This document shows, one piece after another, positions 16,210 to 23,120 of a DNA stretch of 43,532 nt. The notes beneath the pieces were generated by a model. The model searched no databases. It was not told the DNA's origin and saw only the letters and a list, made by a program, of their open reading frames with translations. Within the stretch, counting starts at the first letter, position 1. Every line of letters starts with the position of its first letter. Source of the DNA: Candidatus Fermentibacterota bacterium (GTDB lineage: Bacteria; Fermentibacterota; Fermentibacteria; Fermentibacterales; JCC-6); contig QNDR01000010.1 in NCBI GenBank assembly GCA_003646025.1, positions 1-43,532 of the forward strand, read 5' to 3'. Both the position numbers and the translations under genes were made by a program.

Positions 16210-16663
16210 GTGTTCTTCTCAGATGATATGAAAGACCTTATCTCTCTGTTTCACAAACATGATGTTGCCTATGCTCTTGTAGGCGGTTATGCTGTAAACT
16301 ACTACGGCTACACCAGAATGACTCAGGACATCGACTTTCTGCTTCTTCCATCAAAAGAAAATGCTGAGAATGTAATGAATGCACTGGAGGAGTTCGGCTT
16401 TGGAAATGCAGGTATACAACAGGAATTGTTTGAACACTCCGGCTGCAGTACACCTTGGAGTAGAACCAAACCGGATAGACCTGCTAACACACCTGGAAGG
16501 CATGAACAACAACACTGTTTTCAACAACATTGAACAGACTGCAATTGAGGGAACTACTGTGAACATTATCTGCAGAGCAGACCTAATTCTTGCAAAAAAA
16601 ACATCCAGGCGTCTGCGTGATCAGGCTGATGCGGAAGAACTCGAAAAGCTGTCCGGTGAGTGA
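16210..16663 (+). pseudogene. MNT/AbiEii-like nucleotidyltransferase interrupted by a frameshift
   Basis: The first frame (from GTG at 16210) gives an N-terminal nucleotidyltransferase core: AYALVGGYAVNYYGYTRMTQ, then DIDFLLLP with the paired Asp residues of the G-G-x-A...D-x-D type active site. Near 16440, after ELFEHS, it runs into junk and stops at 16533. The plus-one frame continues naturally from AAVHLGVEPNRIDLLTHLEG through IICRADLILAKKTSRRLRDQ to the TGA at 16663. Skipping one G in TCCGGCTGC restores a continuous protein of about 150 residues. Either the gene is broken, it uses programmed frameshifting, or the base is an assembly error. If intact, it would be the toxin or enzyme half of a two-gene module. 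Confidence 0.8.
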
Positions 16664-16666
16664 AAG

Positions 16667-17041
16667 CTATTGAAAATACTTCAGCATCTGTTGTTTTTCA
16701 GGCAGAAAGGCAGCAACTGCTCCGGCAAGACCAAGCACTATGGCAAGGCAGAATACCGGCTGACCGCAGTGAACACCTCTCAACAGCCCGCCCAGTGTTT
16801 CAACTGAAAATACCGCAGCGTAATCAACACTTCCCAGATCCTGTTCGCCAAGCCACCGAGCCACAAAGTAGCCCATTACTGAAAATACAACCACTACAAT
16901 AGCAGCGGTAAGCCACGGAAACACAGGACGACGGGGCATCAACCTTACGCTGAATCCTTCCGGCTCGGAACCACTGCTTACACTGGCTGCAAGCATCTCG
17001 TCAATTCTGTCGTTCAGTGTGTTATCAACCAATGAGTTCAT
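16667..17041 (-). CDS. Small membrane protein downstream of an ECF sigma factor, possible anti-sigma factor
   Basis: The 124-residue protein has a soluble N-terminal 40 residues (LNDRIDEMLAASVS) and two membrane segments, WLTAAIVVVVFSVMGYFVA and CLAIVLGLAGAVAAFL. Its ATG lies inside the end of the sigma gene (17-base overlap), so the two are coupled. Position and layout (short cytoplasmic part, then membrane helices) suggest an anti-sigma factor or a similar regulator. I see no zinc-binding H-x3-C-x2-C motif, and the N-terminus is very short for a canonical anti-sigma domain. A membrane protein of other role in the same operon is the alternative. Confidence 0.6.
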   Translation of the reverse strand: MNSLVDNTLNDRIDEMLAASVSSGSEPEGFSVRLMPRRPVFPWLTAAIVVVVFSVMGYFVARWLGEQDLGSVDYAAVFSVETLGGLLRGVHCGQPVFCLAIVLGLAGAVAAFLPEKQQMLKYFQ

Positions 17042-17573
17042 CCTTCCTCTCTATCAGCAGTTCCTTCAATCTTGCTCTCGCCCTGGAAAGATACACCCTT
17101 ACCGTTCCAGGGGGAATCTCCATGATCTCAGCCACCTCTGATGAGGTAAGCTCCTCAAAATAGCACAGCGTAACAAGCTGCCTGTCTCTAAAGGAAAGTT
17201 GAGATACGGCTTTCTCAAGAATGATACGGGAACCGTCGTAGGCAACTGGAAAGGAAGGGCTGAGGTTATCAAGAAATTCATCCACCCCGCTGGTTTCCAT
17301 TCTTCTGTTTCTTTTCTCTACGGCGTTAAGACAGGTTCTACGGGCAATGGCAGCAATCCACCCGGGGAATGCTGCCGGTTCTCGCAGTCTGTTCAGTTTC
17401 AGCCATCCCTTAAGGAATATGTCCTGGCACAGATCCTCAGCCATATGGTGATCTCCCGTCATCCGAAGAGCCATGGTGTAAACAAAGCCGGTGTAGTTCT
17501 TAACAAGGGTACCGTAGGAATCTCTATTCCCACCAGCGGCAGACTGCACCAGCTTTGCCGTCTCGTGTTTCAC
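17025..17573 (-). CDS. RNA polymerase ECF-type sigma factor
   Basis: The 182-residue protein has only the two ECF domains. Region 2 (residues about 15-85) contains YGTLVKNYTGFVYTMALRMT and MAEDLCQDIFLKGWLKLNRL, followed by FPGWIAAIARRTCLNAVEKR. Region 4 (about 125-175) contains LSFRDRQLVTLCYFEELTSS and VAEIMEIPPGTVRVYLSRAR, the helix-turn-helix that reads the -35 element. It starts with GTG overlapping the stop of the DUF6249-like gene (GTGA), and its end overlaps the putative anti-sigma gene. The stimulus is unknown; an envelope signal is plausible given the two membrane partners. Confidence 0.94.
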   Translation of the reverse strand: MKHETAKLVQSAAGGNRDSYGTLVKNYTGFVYTMALRMTGDHHMAEDLCQDIFLKGWLKLNRLREPAAFPGWIAAIARRTCLNAVEKRNRRMETSGVDEFLDNLSPSFPVAYDGSRIILEKAVSQLSFRDRQLVTLCYFEELTSSEVAEIMEIPPGTVRVYLSRARARLKELLIERKDELIG

Positions 17574-17974
17574 GACTTCTCTGGGTCCTTCTTCACAATG
17601 AAAAGGGCAATTATAAACTTTGCCACAGCGAGCAGAGTGAGAACCAGGCCGGTAATTGTAACACCGTCAAGGTTTTCAGGAGATGAAGCCACAAGACGCA
17701 TGGCAAAAAAGCTCAGACCAAGAGCAAGAAGAAGCGTGCCATGTATGAGATTTCTCTGCCTCGGAGGTGTAGGCTTCCTTCCGGGCTCCTGGTTGATGGT
17801 TGCAATCAGCTGATCAAGAACTTCAGGAGAGGCATTGCTCTGTATGGCCTTCTCAATGAGCTGGTACTTTGCCAGTTTTCTTTTGTGGTACACCAACAGG
17901 GCAATTACAATCACTGCCGCAGGCAGTCCTATCGATGCTGTTATTGCAACAATCGGTATCAGTACTTCACCCAT
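17570..17974 (-). CDS. DUF6249-like small membrane protein
   Basis: The 134-residue protein has an N-terminal membrane helix (MGEVLIPIVAITASIGLPAA and the following ALLVYHK), a charged segment with EKAIQSNASPEVLDQLI, and two C-terminal helices (LLLALGLSFFAMRLVA, GLVLTLLAVAKFIIALFIV). The start EVLIPIVAI and the EKAIQ-N-x-x-P-E element match what I remember of DUF6249 proteins, which often sit immediately upstream of an ECF sigma factor in Bacteroidetes-group genomes. An AAAGGA site lies 7 bases before the ATG. It is the first gene of a three-gene unit and may take part in controlling the sigma factor. Its biochemical role is not known. Confidence 0.75.
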   Translation of the reverse strand: MGEVLIPIVAITASIGLPAAVIVIALLVYHKRKLAKYQLIEKAIQSNASPEVLDQLIATINQEPGRKPTPPRQRNLIHGTLLLALGLSFFAMRLVASSPENLDGVTITGLVLTLLAVAKFIIALFIVKKDPEKS

Positions 17975-18357
17975 TCTGCTATCCTTTCTTCTCGGGTTAC
18001 ATACACAAGGACAGCTGAAAGGTAGCTGCTGTTACACTGTTAACCCGGTAGCGAAATCCGTACTTAAGAACAGTTTGAATCCCCTGGTTCGAAAGCTCCT
18101 GTCTCTGTCAGCTTAATATGCAAAACTTTCTCAGGTGGACAGGTGATTTCATAGAGAGACATCCCTCCCTATTCCCAGTTTTCATCCTGCTCTGTTACCG
18201 GTAAGCCAAGCCGGGGTTCTGTCTTTTGTCTGTCACCGGGAAGTTGACTATCCAGTACAACTGTACATATATTGGACACTGGCGTTTTGTCTTTGCTGAA
18301 GATGATTTCAGGTGGTTGTCTGAGAGCGAGTGTTGTTTCTCTTCAAGGAGGTTTCTG
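17975..18357. other. Intergenic region between divergent sigma operon and secreted-protein gene
   Basis: This 383-base gap has no convincing ORF. On the minus side it holds the ribosome-binding site of the DUF6249-like gene and presumably its promoter, which I could not identify. At 18195-18204 TTACCGGTAA is a perfect 10-base palindrome. A plus-strand promoter follows at 18244-18273. The remaining sequence shows no riboswitch I recognise. Confidence 0.5.
18244..18273 (+). promoter_or_regulatory. Sigma-70-like promoter for the small secreted protein
   Basis: TTGACT (18244-18249) and TATATT (18268-18273) are separated by 18 bases and match the consensus in five of six positions each. Transcription would start near 18280, leaving a leader of about 78 bases before the GTG at 18358. 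Confidence 0.6.
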
Positions 18358-19005
18358 GTGAAATTTTTAAGTTTGCTTGTTATGGTATCTGCCGGTGTTT
18401 TCGTGTTCGGTGCCTATGCGGCAATCCAGCCTGCCACTTCAGAAGGGCAAACCATCCTCACCATGCCTGTGGTTCAGGATGCTGAATCCTCCGCTCTGGT
18501 ATCTACCCCTCCACTTGCGAACCAGATCGATCAGAATCAGCCAAGCGCCACGACCTACATGGCTGCCTTCGCTCAAACCGATCTTGCCCAGTCTTTTCAA
18601 CAGACAAACACGAATATTTCCGGTGCCGGAATCGCTTTGCACCCCGGTGTAGGCAGCTCAGATAACGTTACTATACAGCTCTGGGCTGACGGGCTTCCCA
18701 ACGCCTCGGGAACCATGCTTACCGAAGCAAGTGCCACTGGCACTGCCGGGCAATGGGTAGATGTTTACTGGACTCCTGTTGCAGTTGTTCCCGGAACAAC
18801 CTACTACCTTGTATTCACAGGCAACTCCACACTGGGAATTGACGGTGACTTAAACAACCCCTACCCCTACGGTTGTGTTTACGCCAATCCAGGATTTTCT
18901 CAGTTTGCAAGCTACGACTACGCATTTCGTACATACTACGACGATGACACAAGTCTTGAACGCTATACCTGGGCAGGCGTTAAGGCTTCCTTCAACCAGG
19001 AATAA
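18358..19005 (+). CDS. Small secreted protein with choice-of-anchor-like beta-sandwich
   Basis: I start at GTG 18358, which has AAGGAGG six bases upstream and opens a clean signal peptide (MKFLSLLVMVSAGVFVFGAY); the track start at 18226 does not. The mature part (about 190 residues) contains LAQSFQQTNTNISGAGIALH, VTIQLWADGLPNASGTML and VDVYWTPVAVVPGTTYYLVF. This matches the layout of choice-of-anchor R-type beta-sandwich domains: a Q-S-F start, a G-x-P-S/N-G-T loop, then P-V-x-x-x-P-G-T-T-Y-x-L. Such domains occur in exported surface or anchored proteins. No sorting domain is present at the C-terminus. The function is unknown. Confidence 0.75.
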   Translation: MKFLSLLVMVSAGVFVFGAYAAIQPATSEGQTILTMPVVQDAESSALVSTPPLANQIDQNQPSATTYMAAFAQTDLAQSFQQTNTNISGAGIALHPGVGSSDNVTIQLWADGLPNASGTMLTEASATGTAGQWVDVYWTPVAVVPGTTYYLVFTGNSTLGIDGDLNNPYPYGCVYANPGFSQFASYDYAFRTYYDDDTSLERYTWAGVKASFNQE

Positions 19006-19022
19006 GTAATTTCAGCAATTAC

Positions 19023-19050
19023 CACCCCGTCAGCTCCGCCTGGCGGGGTG
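19023..19050. terminator. Hairpin terminator between convergent genes
   Basis: CACCCCG (19023-19029) and CGGGGTG (19044-19050) form a perfect 7-base stem. It lies just after the secreted-protein gene and touches the end of the RND adaptor gene, so it probably serves both. There is no strong uridine run. Confidence 0.6.
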
Positions 19051-19051
19051 C

Positions 19052-20089
19052 TTAGTTTACCACCGCAACAGGTGCACCGTGGGCAAGGGAATAGTGGCCG
19101 CTTGTAATAACGGTTTCTCCCTCTGTGATCCCGTCTGTAACGGAGACAAAGCCTCTGCCGGCAGGGCCCAGAGTTACGTAACGCCAGTCGGCATGCCCGT
19201 CTGTTACAGCAAACACCATTGGCCGGTCATCACGGATAAGAACTGCCTGCTCGGGGATGACAAGAGAACCTTCGTGCTCGGCGAACACTATCTCGGTTCT
19301 GGCTGTGGCCCCGGGCCGGAGGTTCGGTATAGGGGGAACATCCACTACAACGGTACCCGAGCGGAAGCTGGGGTCTATCACAGGAGACACCGACCTTACT
19401 TCACCAACCAGAACGGTATCGTTTAAAGACGGTATTATCACAAAGGCTTTCAGGCCGGGAGTACACCGGGCAAGCTGCCTTTCATCAAGATTTACCTCTA
19501 CCTGAAGGCTCCAGGGGTCAACAAGGGTACCGAGGGGGGACCCTGGGTAAACTGTCATTCCATCCTGGGCGGTCACATCTGAGATCACACCGTTAAAACC
19601 GGCGGAGACAGCAGAATTTCCGTACTGGGTTCTGGCACTTGAAAGGGATGCGGAAGCAGCTTCCAGACCGGTTGTCTGTCTAAGCATGCTCCTTACGCCA
19701 TCGGTTATCTCACCGCGGTAATTATCTATCTCAAACTGGTAGAGAGCCTGTGCGTTTCTGTACTCGCTGTTGGCGGCAGACAGGTTGGACGCGTGCTGGC
19801 CACTGGCTACTCTGAAGATAACTTCTCCCTCTGAGAATTCCTCTCCCTCGTACTCCGGTGCCTGAACGATCTGACCCTGTATCTGCGCTGTAAGTGTCTG
19901 CGTTCTTCTGCTTGATACCCTTCCAGTTGAGGAAATTACTTCGTAAAGAACATCAATTGCCGCAACAGACGCTGTAACAGGAAGAGGAGATGGCTCCAGG
20001 GTTTCTCTTTCAAGTTCTTCCTTGTCTCCGCATCCTGAGAAAAGAATGAAACTTACGGTAAACAGAAAAAGACTAATTCTCCGGAACAT
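19052..20089 (-). CDS. RND efflux periplasmic adaptor (membrane fusion protein), lipoprotein
   Basis: I start at the ATG at 20089: GGAGGAGG stands 7 bases upstream and the N-terminus becomes a lipoprotein signal (MFRRISLFLFTVSFILFSGC). The track start at 20230 only reads into the upstream pump gene. The protein follows the HlyD/AcrA plan: a first lipoyl half (TAQIQGQIVQAPEYEGEEFS), a short helical hairpin (about residues 105-165), a second lipoyl half (SAGFNGVISDVTAQDGMTVY), a beta-barrel (VEVNLDERQLARCTPGLKAF) and a membrane-proximal domain (LVIPEQAVLIRDDRPMVFAV). It links the inner-membrane pumps to an outer-membrane channel, which is not encoded here. It overlaps the upstream RND gene by 17 bases. 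Confidence 0.93.
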   Translation of the reverse strand: MFRRISLFLFTVSFILFSGCGDKEELERETLEPSPLPVTASVAAIDVLYEVISSTGRVSSRRTQTLTAQIQGQIVQAPEYEGEEFSEGEVIFRVASGQHASNLSAANSEYRNAQALYQFEIDNYRGEITDGVRSMLRQTTGLEAASASLSSARTQYGNSAVSAGFNGVISDVTAQDGMTVYPGSPLGTLVDPWSLQVEVNLDERQLARCTPGLKAFVIIPSLNDTVLVGEVRSVSPVIDPSFRSGTVVVDVPPIPNLRPGATARTEIVFAEHEGSLVIPEQAVLIRDDRPMVFAVTDGHADWRYVTLGPAGRGFVSVTDGITEGETVITSGHYSLAHGAPVAVVN

Positions 20090-23000
20090 GATTTTTCCTC
20101 CTCCGGGAAGTGATCTGGATAAGAGCCGGTAAAGTAACAAGCACAAGCGGTGTTGAAATAACCATACCGCAAACCACTGTAAAAGCCAGAGTTCCCCACA
20201 GGTCCTGGCTTGAGATGGGCCATAGAACAAGTGGAAGCAATCCCAGAACCGTGGTGGCTGTGGTCTGCAGAATCGGTCTCAGTCTTTCTCCTACAACTTC
20301 ATCTACCGCTTTGCGCAGGTCCATACCTGCCCTTTTCTTTTTTTCGAAACTGTCTATTAAAAGAATTGAATTGTTTACCGCGATTCCGACAAGGAAAACA
20401 CTTCCAACGTAGGCTTCAGGACTGAAAATCCTGTCAAAAGCCCAGAACCCGGCTGCAACACCCACAAGAGCCATGGGAATAACCGCCAGTATGTACAGAG
20501 GAGCCGTAAAGCTTTCGAAAACAACAGCTGTAACAGCAAACACCGCGAGTATGGCCAGAGCAACCAGAAGGTTCATATCCATGCCCTCTTCTTCTGCCAG
20601 CCAGTCCGGCAGGAAGGTTGTGTCTTCGTACACTCTGTAGCCTGAAGGAAGCTCAAGGCTGGTCAGCAGAGAGTTCCGGAACCGGGCTGCCATTCTTTCC
20701 GCCCCCATGAACGAGTAGGCAACTGTACGCACATACTCTCCGTCTTCCCTGTTTACAGACCCCTGAACCCCTACGGTATCTATACTTATTACATCGCGCA
20801 TTCTCATAAAACCGTCTCTTGTGGCTATTCTGCTGTCGAGAATTTCGCTTAGCTCCGGGTCTTTCTGACCTTCCAGACGGAAGGTCAGATCTGTTGTCTG
20901 ATCTCCTATTCTTATCTGAGCTCCGTACCCGCCGGCCATGTTGTACCTCAGAGCCATCACAAGCTGGTAGGGATTTATACCCAGATCGGCAAGCTCTATT
21001 CTGTCAAATACAATGGCCAGCTGATCTCTGTTCGCCATTCGCGGGTTCCAGTTTATGTCTACCTCTTCCACTCTGGGATGCCGTTCCAGGAGTGTTTTGA
21101 GATTGAGGGCAATACCCCGGAGACCTTCGTAGTCAAAACCCCGCAGTTCCACTGTCTGCATCATACCGGCACTGCTGCCCGGGTTGTTCCAGTATCCCTC
21201 GGGGCTGATACCGCCAACGTATATCCTCTGAATACCACCTATGGTGGTTGCAAGAGCAACGGCTTCAGACTCTATCCGCAGTGCGGTTCCATTGAGCAGA
21301 GCTTCCTGATCAAACAGGGCGTACACATTTCCACTTTCACCGTACACATTTGTTCTTGTGGAAACGATACCTTCCCGCCCGGCAACTATTTCTTCAAACC
21401 TTGTGGCAACTTCATCGGTTATCTCCTGAGGCGTTCCAGGCGGGAAAGAGTAGAACACTATCAGGTAATCCCGCTGGCCTCCGAAATTCCATGTTCTACC
21501 GTGCTCAACTTTGGCAAGAAGGACGTAAACCGAGCCTGCAATCAGAAGAATGGTGAAAATCACAGGAATCCAGGGCTTGTGGTGAAGAACTGACACTGCC
21601 TTTGCAAGTGCTCTGTCCCACTTTCTCTGACGGTACCAGCTTCCTTTTTTCCAGTGCCCGGCTATGGATGGAACGAATGTAAGACACACGGCATAAGATG
21701 CCATAAGAGTCGCCGCCACGGTGAAAGCGAAAGGTCTGTAATAAATACGCAGAACACCCTCGCTTGCAAGAAGAGGCACAAGCGCCACAAGGGTGGTCAG
21801 TATACCCCCCAGTACAGGCATTGCGACTTCTTTTGCCCCGGTTGCGGCAGCTTCAATGGCATTCATGCCCTGTCTGCGCCTGTAGGCTATGGCTTCCATA
21901 ACAACAACAGCACCGTCAACCAGCAGACCGAAAGCAATCGCAAGAGCGCTGAGAGTGAGCACATTGATGCTGTACCCTGCAAGAAACACAGCTGTTACAG
22001 CAAGAGCACTGCTAAACAGTATGGAGCTTAGAATAAGCGGTGTGGTAAGCGGACTGGGATTAAGAATGAGAAGAATCAGCATTATCAGCGCCAGCGAAAC
22101 AAGAGCTCTCCAGGAAAGAGCTCTGAGATCGTTTGTAATGTCTTCTGTACCGTCTTCGGTGAGATCCAGCATTATTCCTACAGGAAGGTCCTGCTGTATT
22201 TTCTCCACCTCCTGTTTTACCGCAGCCGCAACTCTCACTGCGTTGCTGCCGGCAGTACGGTCTATCTCCATGGTTATCTGATCAAGACCGTTGTATCTGA
22301 AAATAAGCCCGGAGTTCTCGGAGTAACTCTGGTATATACCGTGGGAGATATCGTCCAGGGTTACAAAATCTGTGCCTGACCGCTTTACAACAAGCTGCTT
22401 CATCTCCCACAGAGACACTGGGACACTTGAAACCCGCAGCACCGCTTCCAGTGCGTTGGAATCTGTGACTACCCCTACATTTCTGTCTACAATGCCGTTC
22501 TGGATCGAGGAAACAACCTGAGCAAGGGTTAGGTCCAGCGACCTGAGTGCCTCCATGTCCAGATCTATAAGAACTTCCTCGGAACCCAGTCCTTCAACTA
22601 TTACGGAACTTACCCCGTCTATTCTTTCAAGGCGGGGAACAACAATGTCCTCAGCAAGATTTTTAAGGATGGATTTCTCCGCGCCGGTAATTGCGTAGAT
22701 CAGAAAACCCTCGCTGTCCATTTCCCGGGGTATTGCCTGCGTAATTGTACTGGCGGATACATTCCCCGGAAGGTCATCCCTTATCATTGAGATCCGCTCG
22801 GTGAGCTCCATGGACGCCACATCCATATCGGTACCCTGGGCAAAGGAAACCGTAACCACACTTCTGCCCTCGCTGGAAGAGGACGAAACATCCTTGACAC
22901 CCCGCAGCTGTCTGGCGGCTTCCTCGATGGGTCTTGTAAGCTGTTCACACACAGCCTCAGGGTCTGCGCCGTACCAGCCGGTTACCACATTCAGCTCGGG

Positions 23001-23120
23001 AAGAGTTGTGCTTGGCGAGCCCTCAATGGGGATCCGGAAAAAACTTACCACAGCCAGACCCAGAAGAGCCATGAAAACAATGGCGGTTCCACGGGGCCTT
23101 TTGAGAATACCGGCAATCAC
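20073..23120 (-). CDS. RND-family efflux permease, second subunit of a tandem pair
   Basis: The 1015-residue inner-membrane protein has the RND pattern of TM1, a large periplasmic loop, TM2-6, a second loop and TM7-12. TM1 is followed by the family start (RIPIEGSPSTTLPELNVVTG and GADPEAVCEQLTRPIEEA). TM4 holds GLLVDGAVVVMEAIAYRRR, with one Asp of the usual proton-relay pair and Gly in place of the second. The TM10 region reads VGIAVNNSILLIDSFE, with Asn where classical HAE1 pumps have the relay Lys. It starts with GTG overlapping the stop of the first pump gene (GTGA). It probably pairs with that product in a mixed trimer, as MdtB and MdtC do; this is an inference. Confidence 0.93.
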   Translation of the reverse strand: MIAGILKRPRGTAIVFMALLGLAVVSFFRIPIEGSPSTTLPELNVVTGWYGADPEAVCEQLTRPIEEAARQLRGVKDVSSSSSEGRSVVTVSFAQGTDMDVASMELTERISMIRDDLPGNVSASTITQAIPREMDSEGFLIYAITGAEKSILKNLAEDIVVPRLERIDGVSSVIVEGLGSEEVLIDLDMEALRSLDLTLAQVVSSIQNGIVDRNVGVVTDSNALEAVLRVSSVPVSLWEMKQLVVKRSGTDFVTLDDISHGIYQSYSENSGLIFRYNGLDQITMEIDRTAGSNAVRVAAAVKQEVEKIQQDLPVGIMLDLTEDGTEDITNDLRALSWRALVSLALIMLILLILNPSPLTTPLILSSILFSSALAVTAVFLAGYSINVLTLSALAIAFGLLVDGAVVVMEAIAYRRRQGMNAIEAAATGAKEVAMPVLGGILTTLVALVPLLASEGVLRIYYRPFAFTVAATLMASYAVCLTFVPSIAGHWKKGSWYRQRKWDRALAKAVSVLHHKPWIPVIFTILLIAGSVYVLLAKVEHGRTWNFGGQRDYLIVFYSFPPGTPQEITDEVATRFEEIVAGREGIVSTRTNVYGESGNVYALFDQEALLNGTALRIESEAVALATTIGGIQRIYVGGISPEGYWNNPGSSAGMMQTVELRGFDYEGLRGIALNLKTLLERHPRVEEVDINWNPRMANRDQLAIVFDRIELADLGINPYQLVMALRYNMAGGYGAQIRIGDQTTDLTFRLEGQKDPELSEILDSRIATRDGFMRMRDVISIDTVGVQGSVNREDGEYVRTVAYSFMGAERMAARFRNSLLTSLELPSGYRVYEDTTFLPDWLAEEEGMDMNLLVALAILAVFAVTAVVFESFTAPLYILAVIPMALVGVAAGFWAFDRIFSPEAYVGSVFLVGIAVNNSILLIDSFEKKKRAGMDLRKAVDEVVGERLRPILQTTATTVLGLLPLVLWPISSQDLWGTLAFTVVCGMVISTPLVLVTLPALIQITSRRRKNHVPEN

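Noticed and set aside
16379-16663. A separate gene in the second half of the nucleotidyltransferase
   Set aside because: Its start (MHWRSSALEM) is out of frame with the real protein, and there is no ribosome-binding site. The useful sequence begins only after the frameshift, so I treat both halves as one broken gene.
19052-20230. The long N-terminus of the RND adaptor ORF
   Set aside because: The first 47 codons read through the end of the upstream pump gene. A lipoprotein signal behind GGAGGAGG at 20089 is a far better start.
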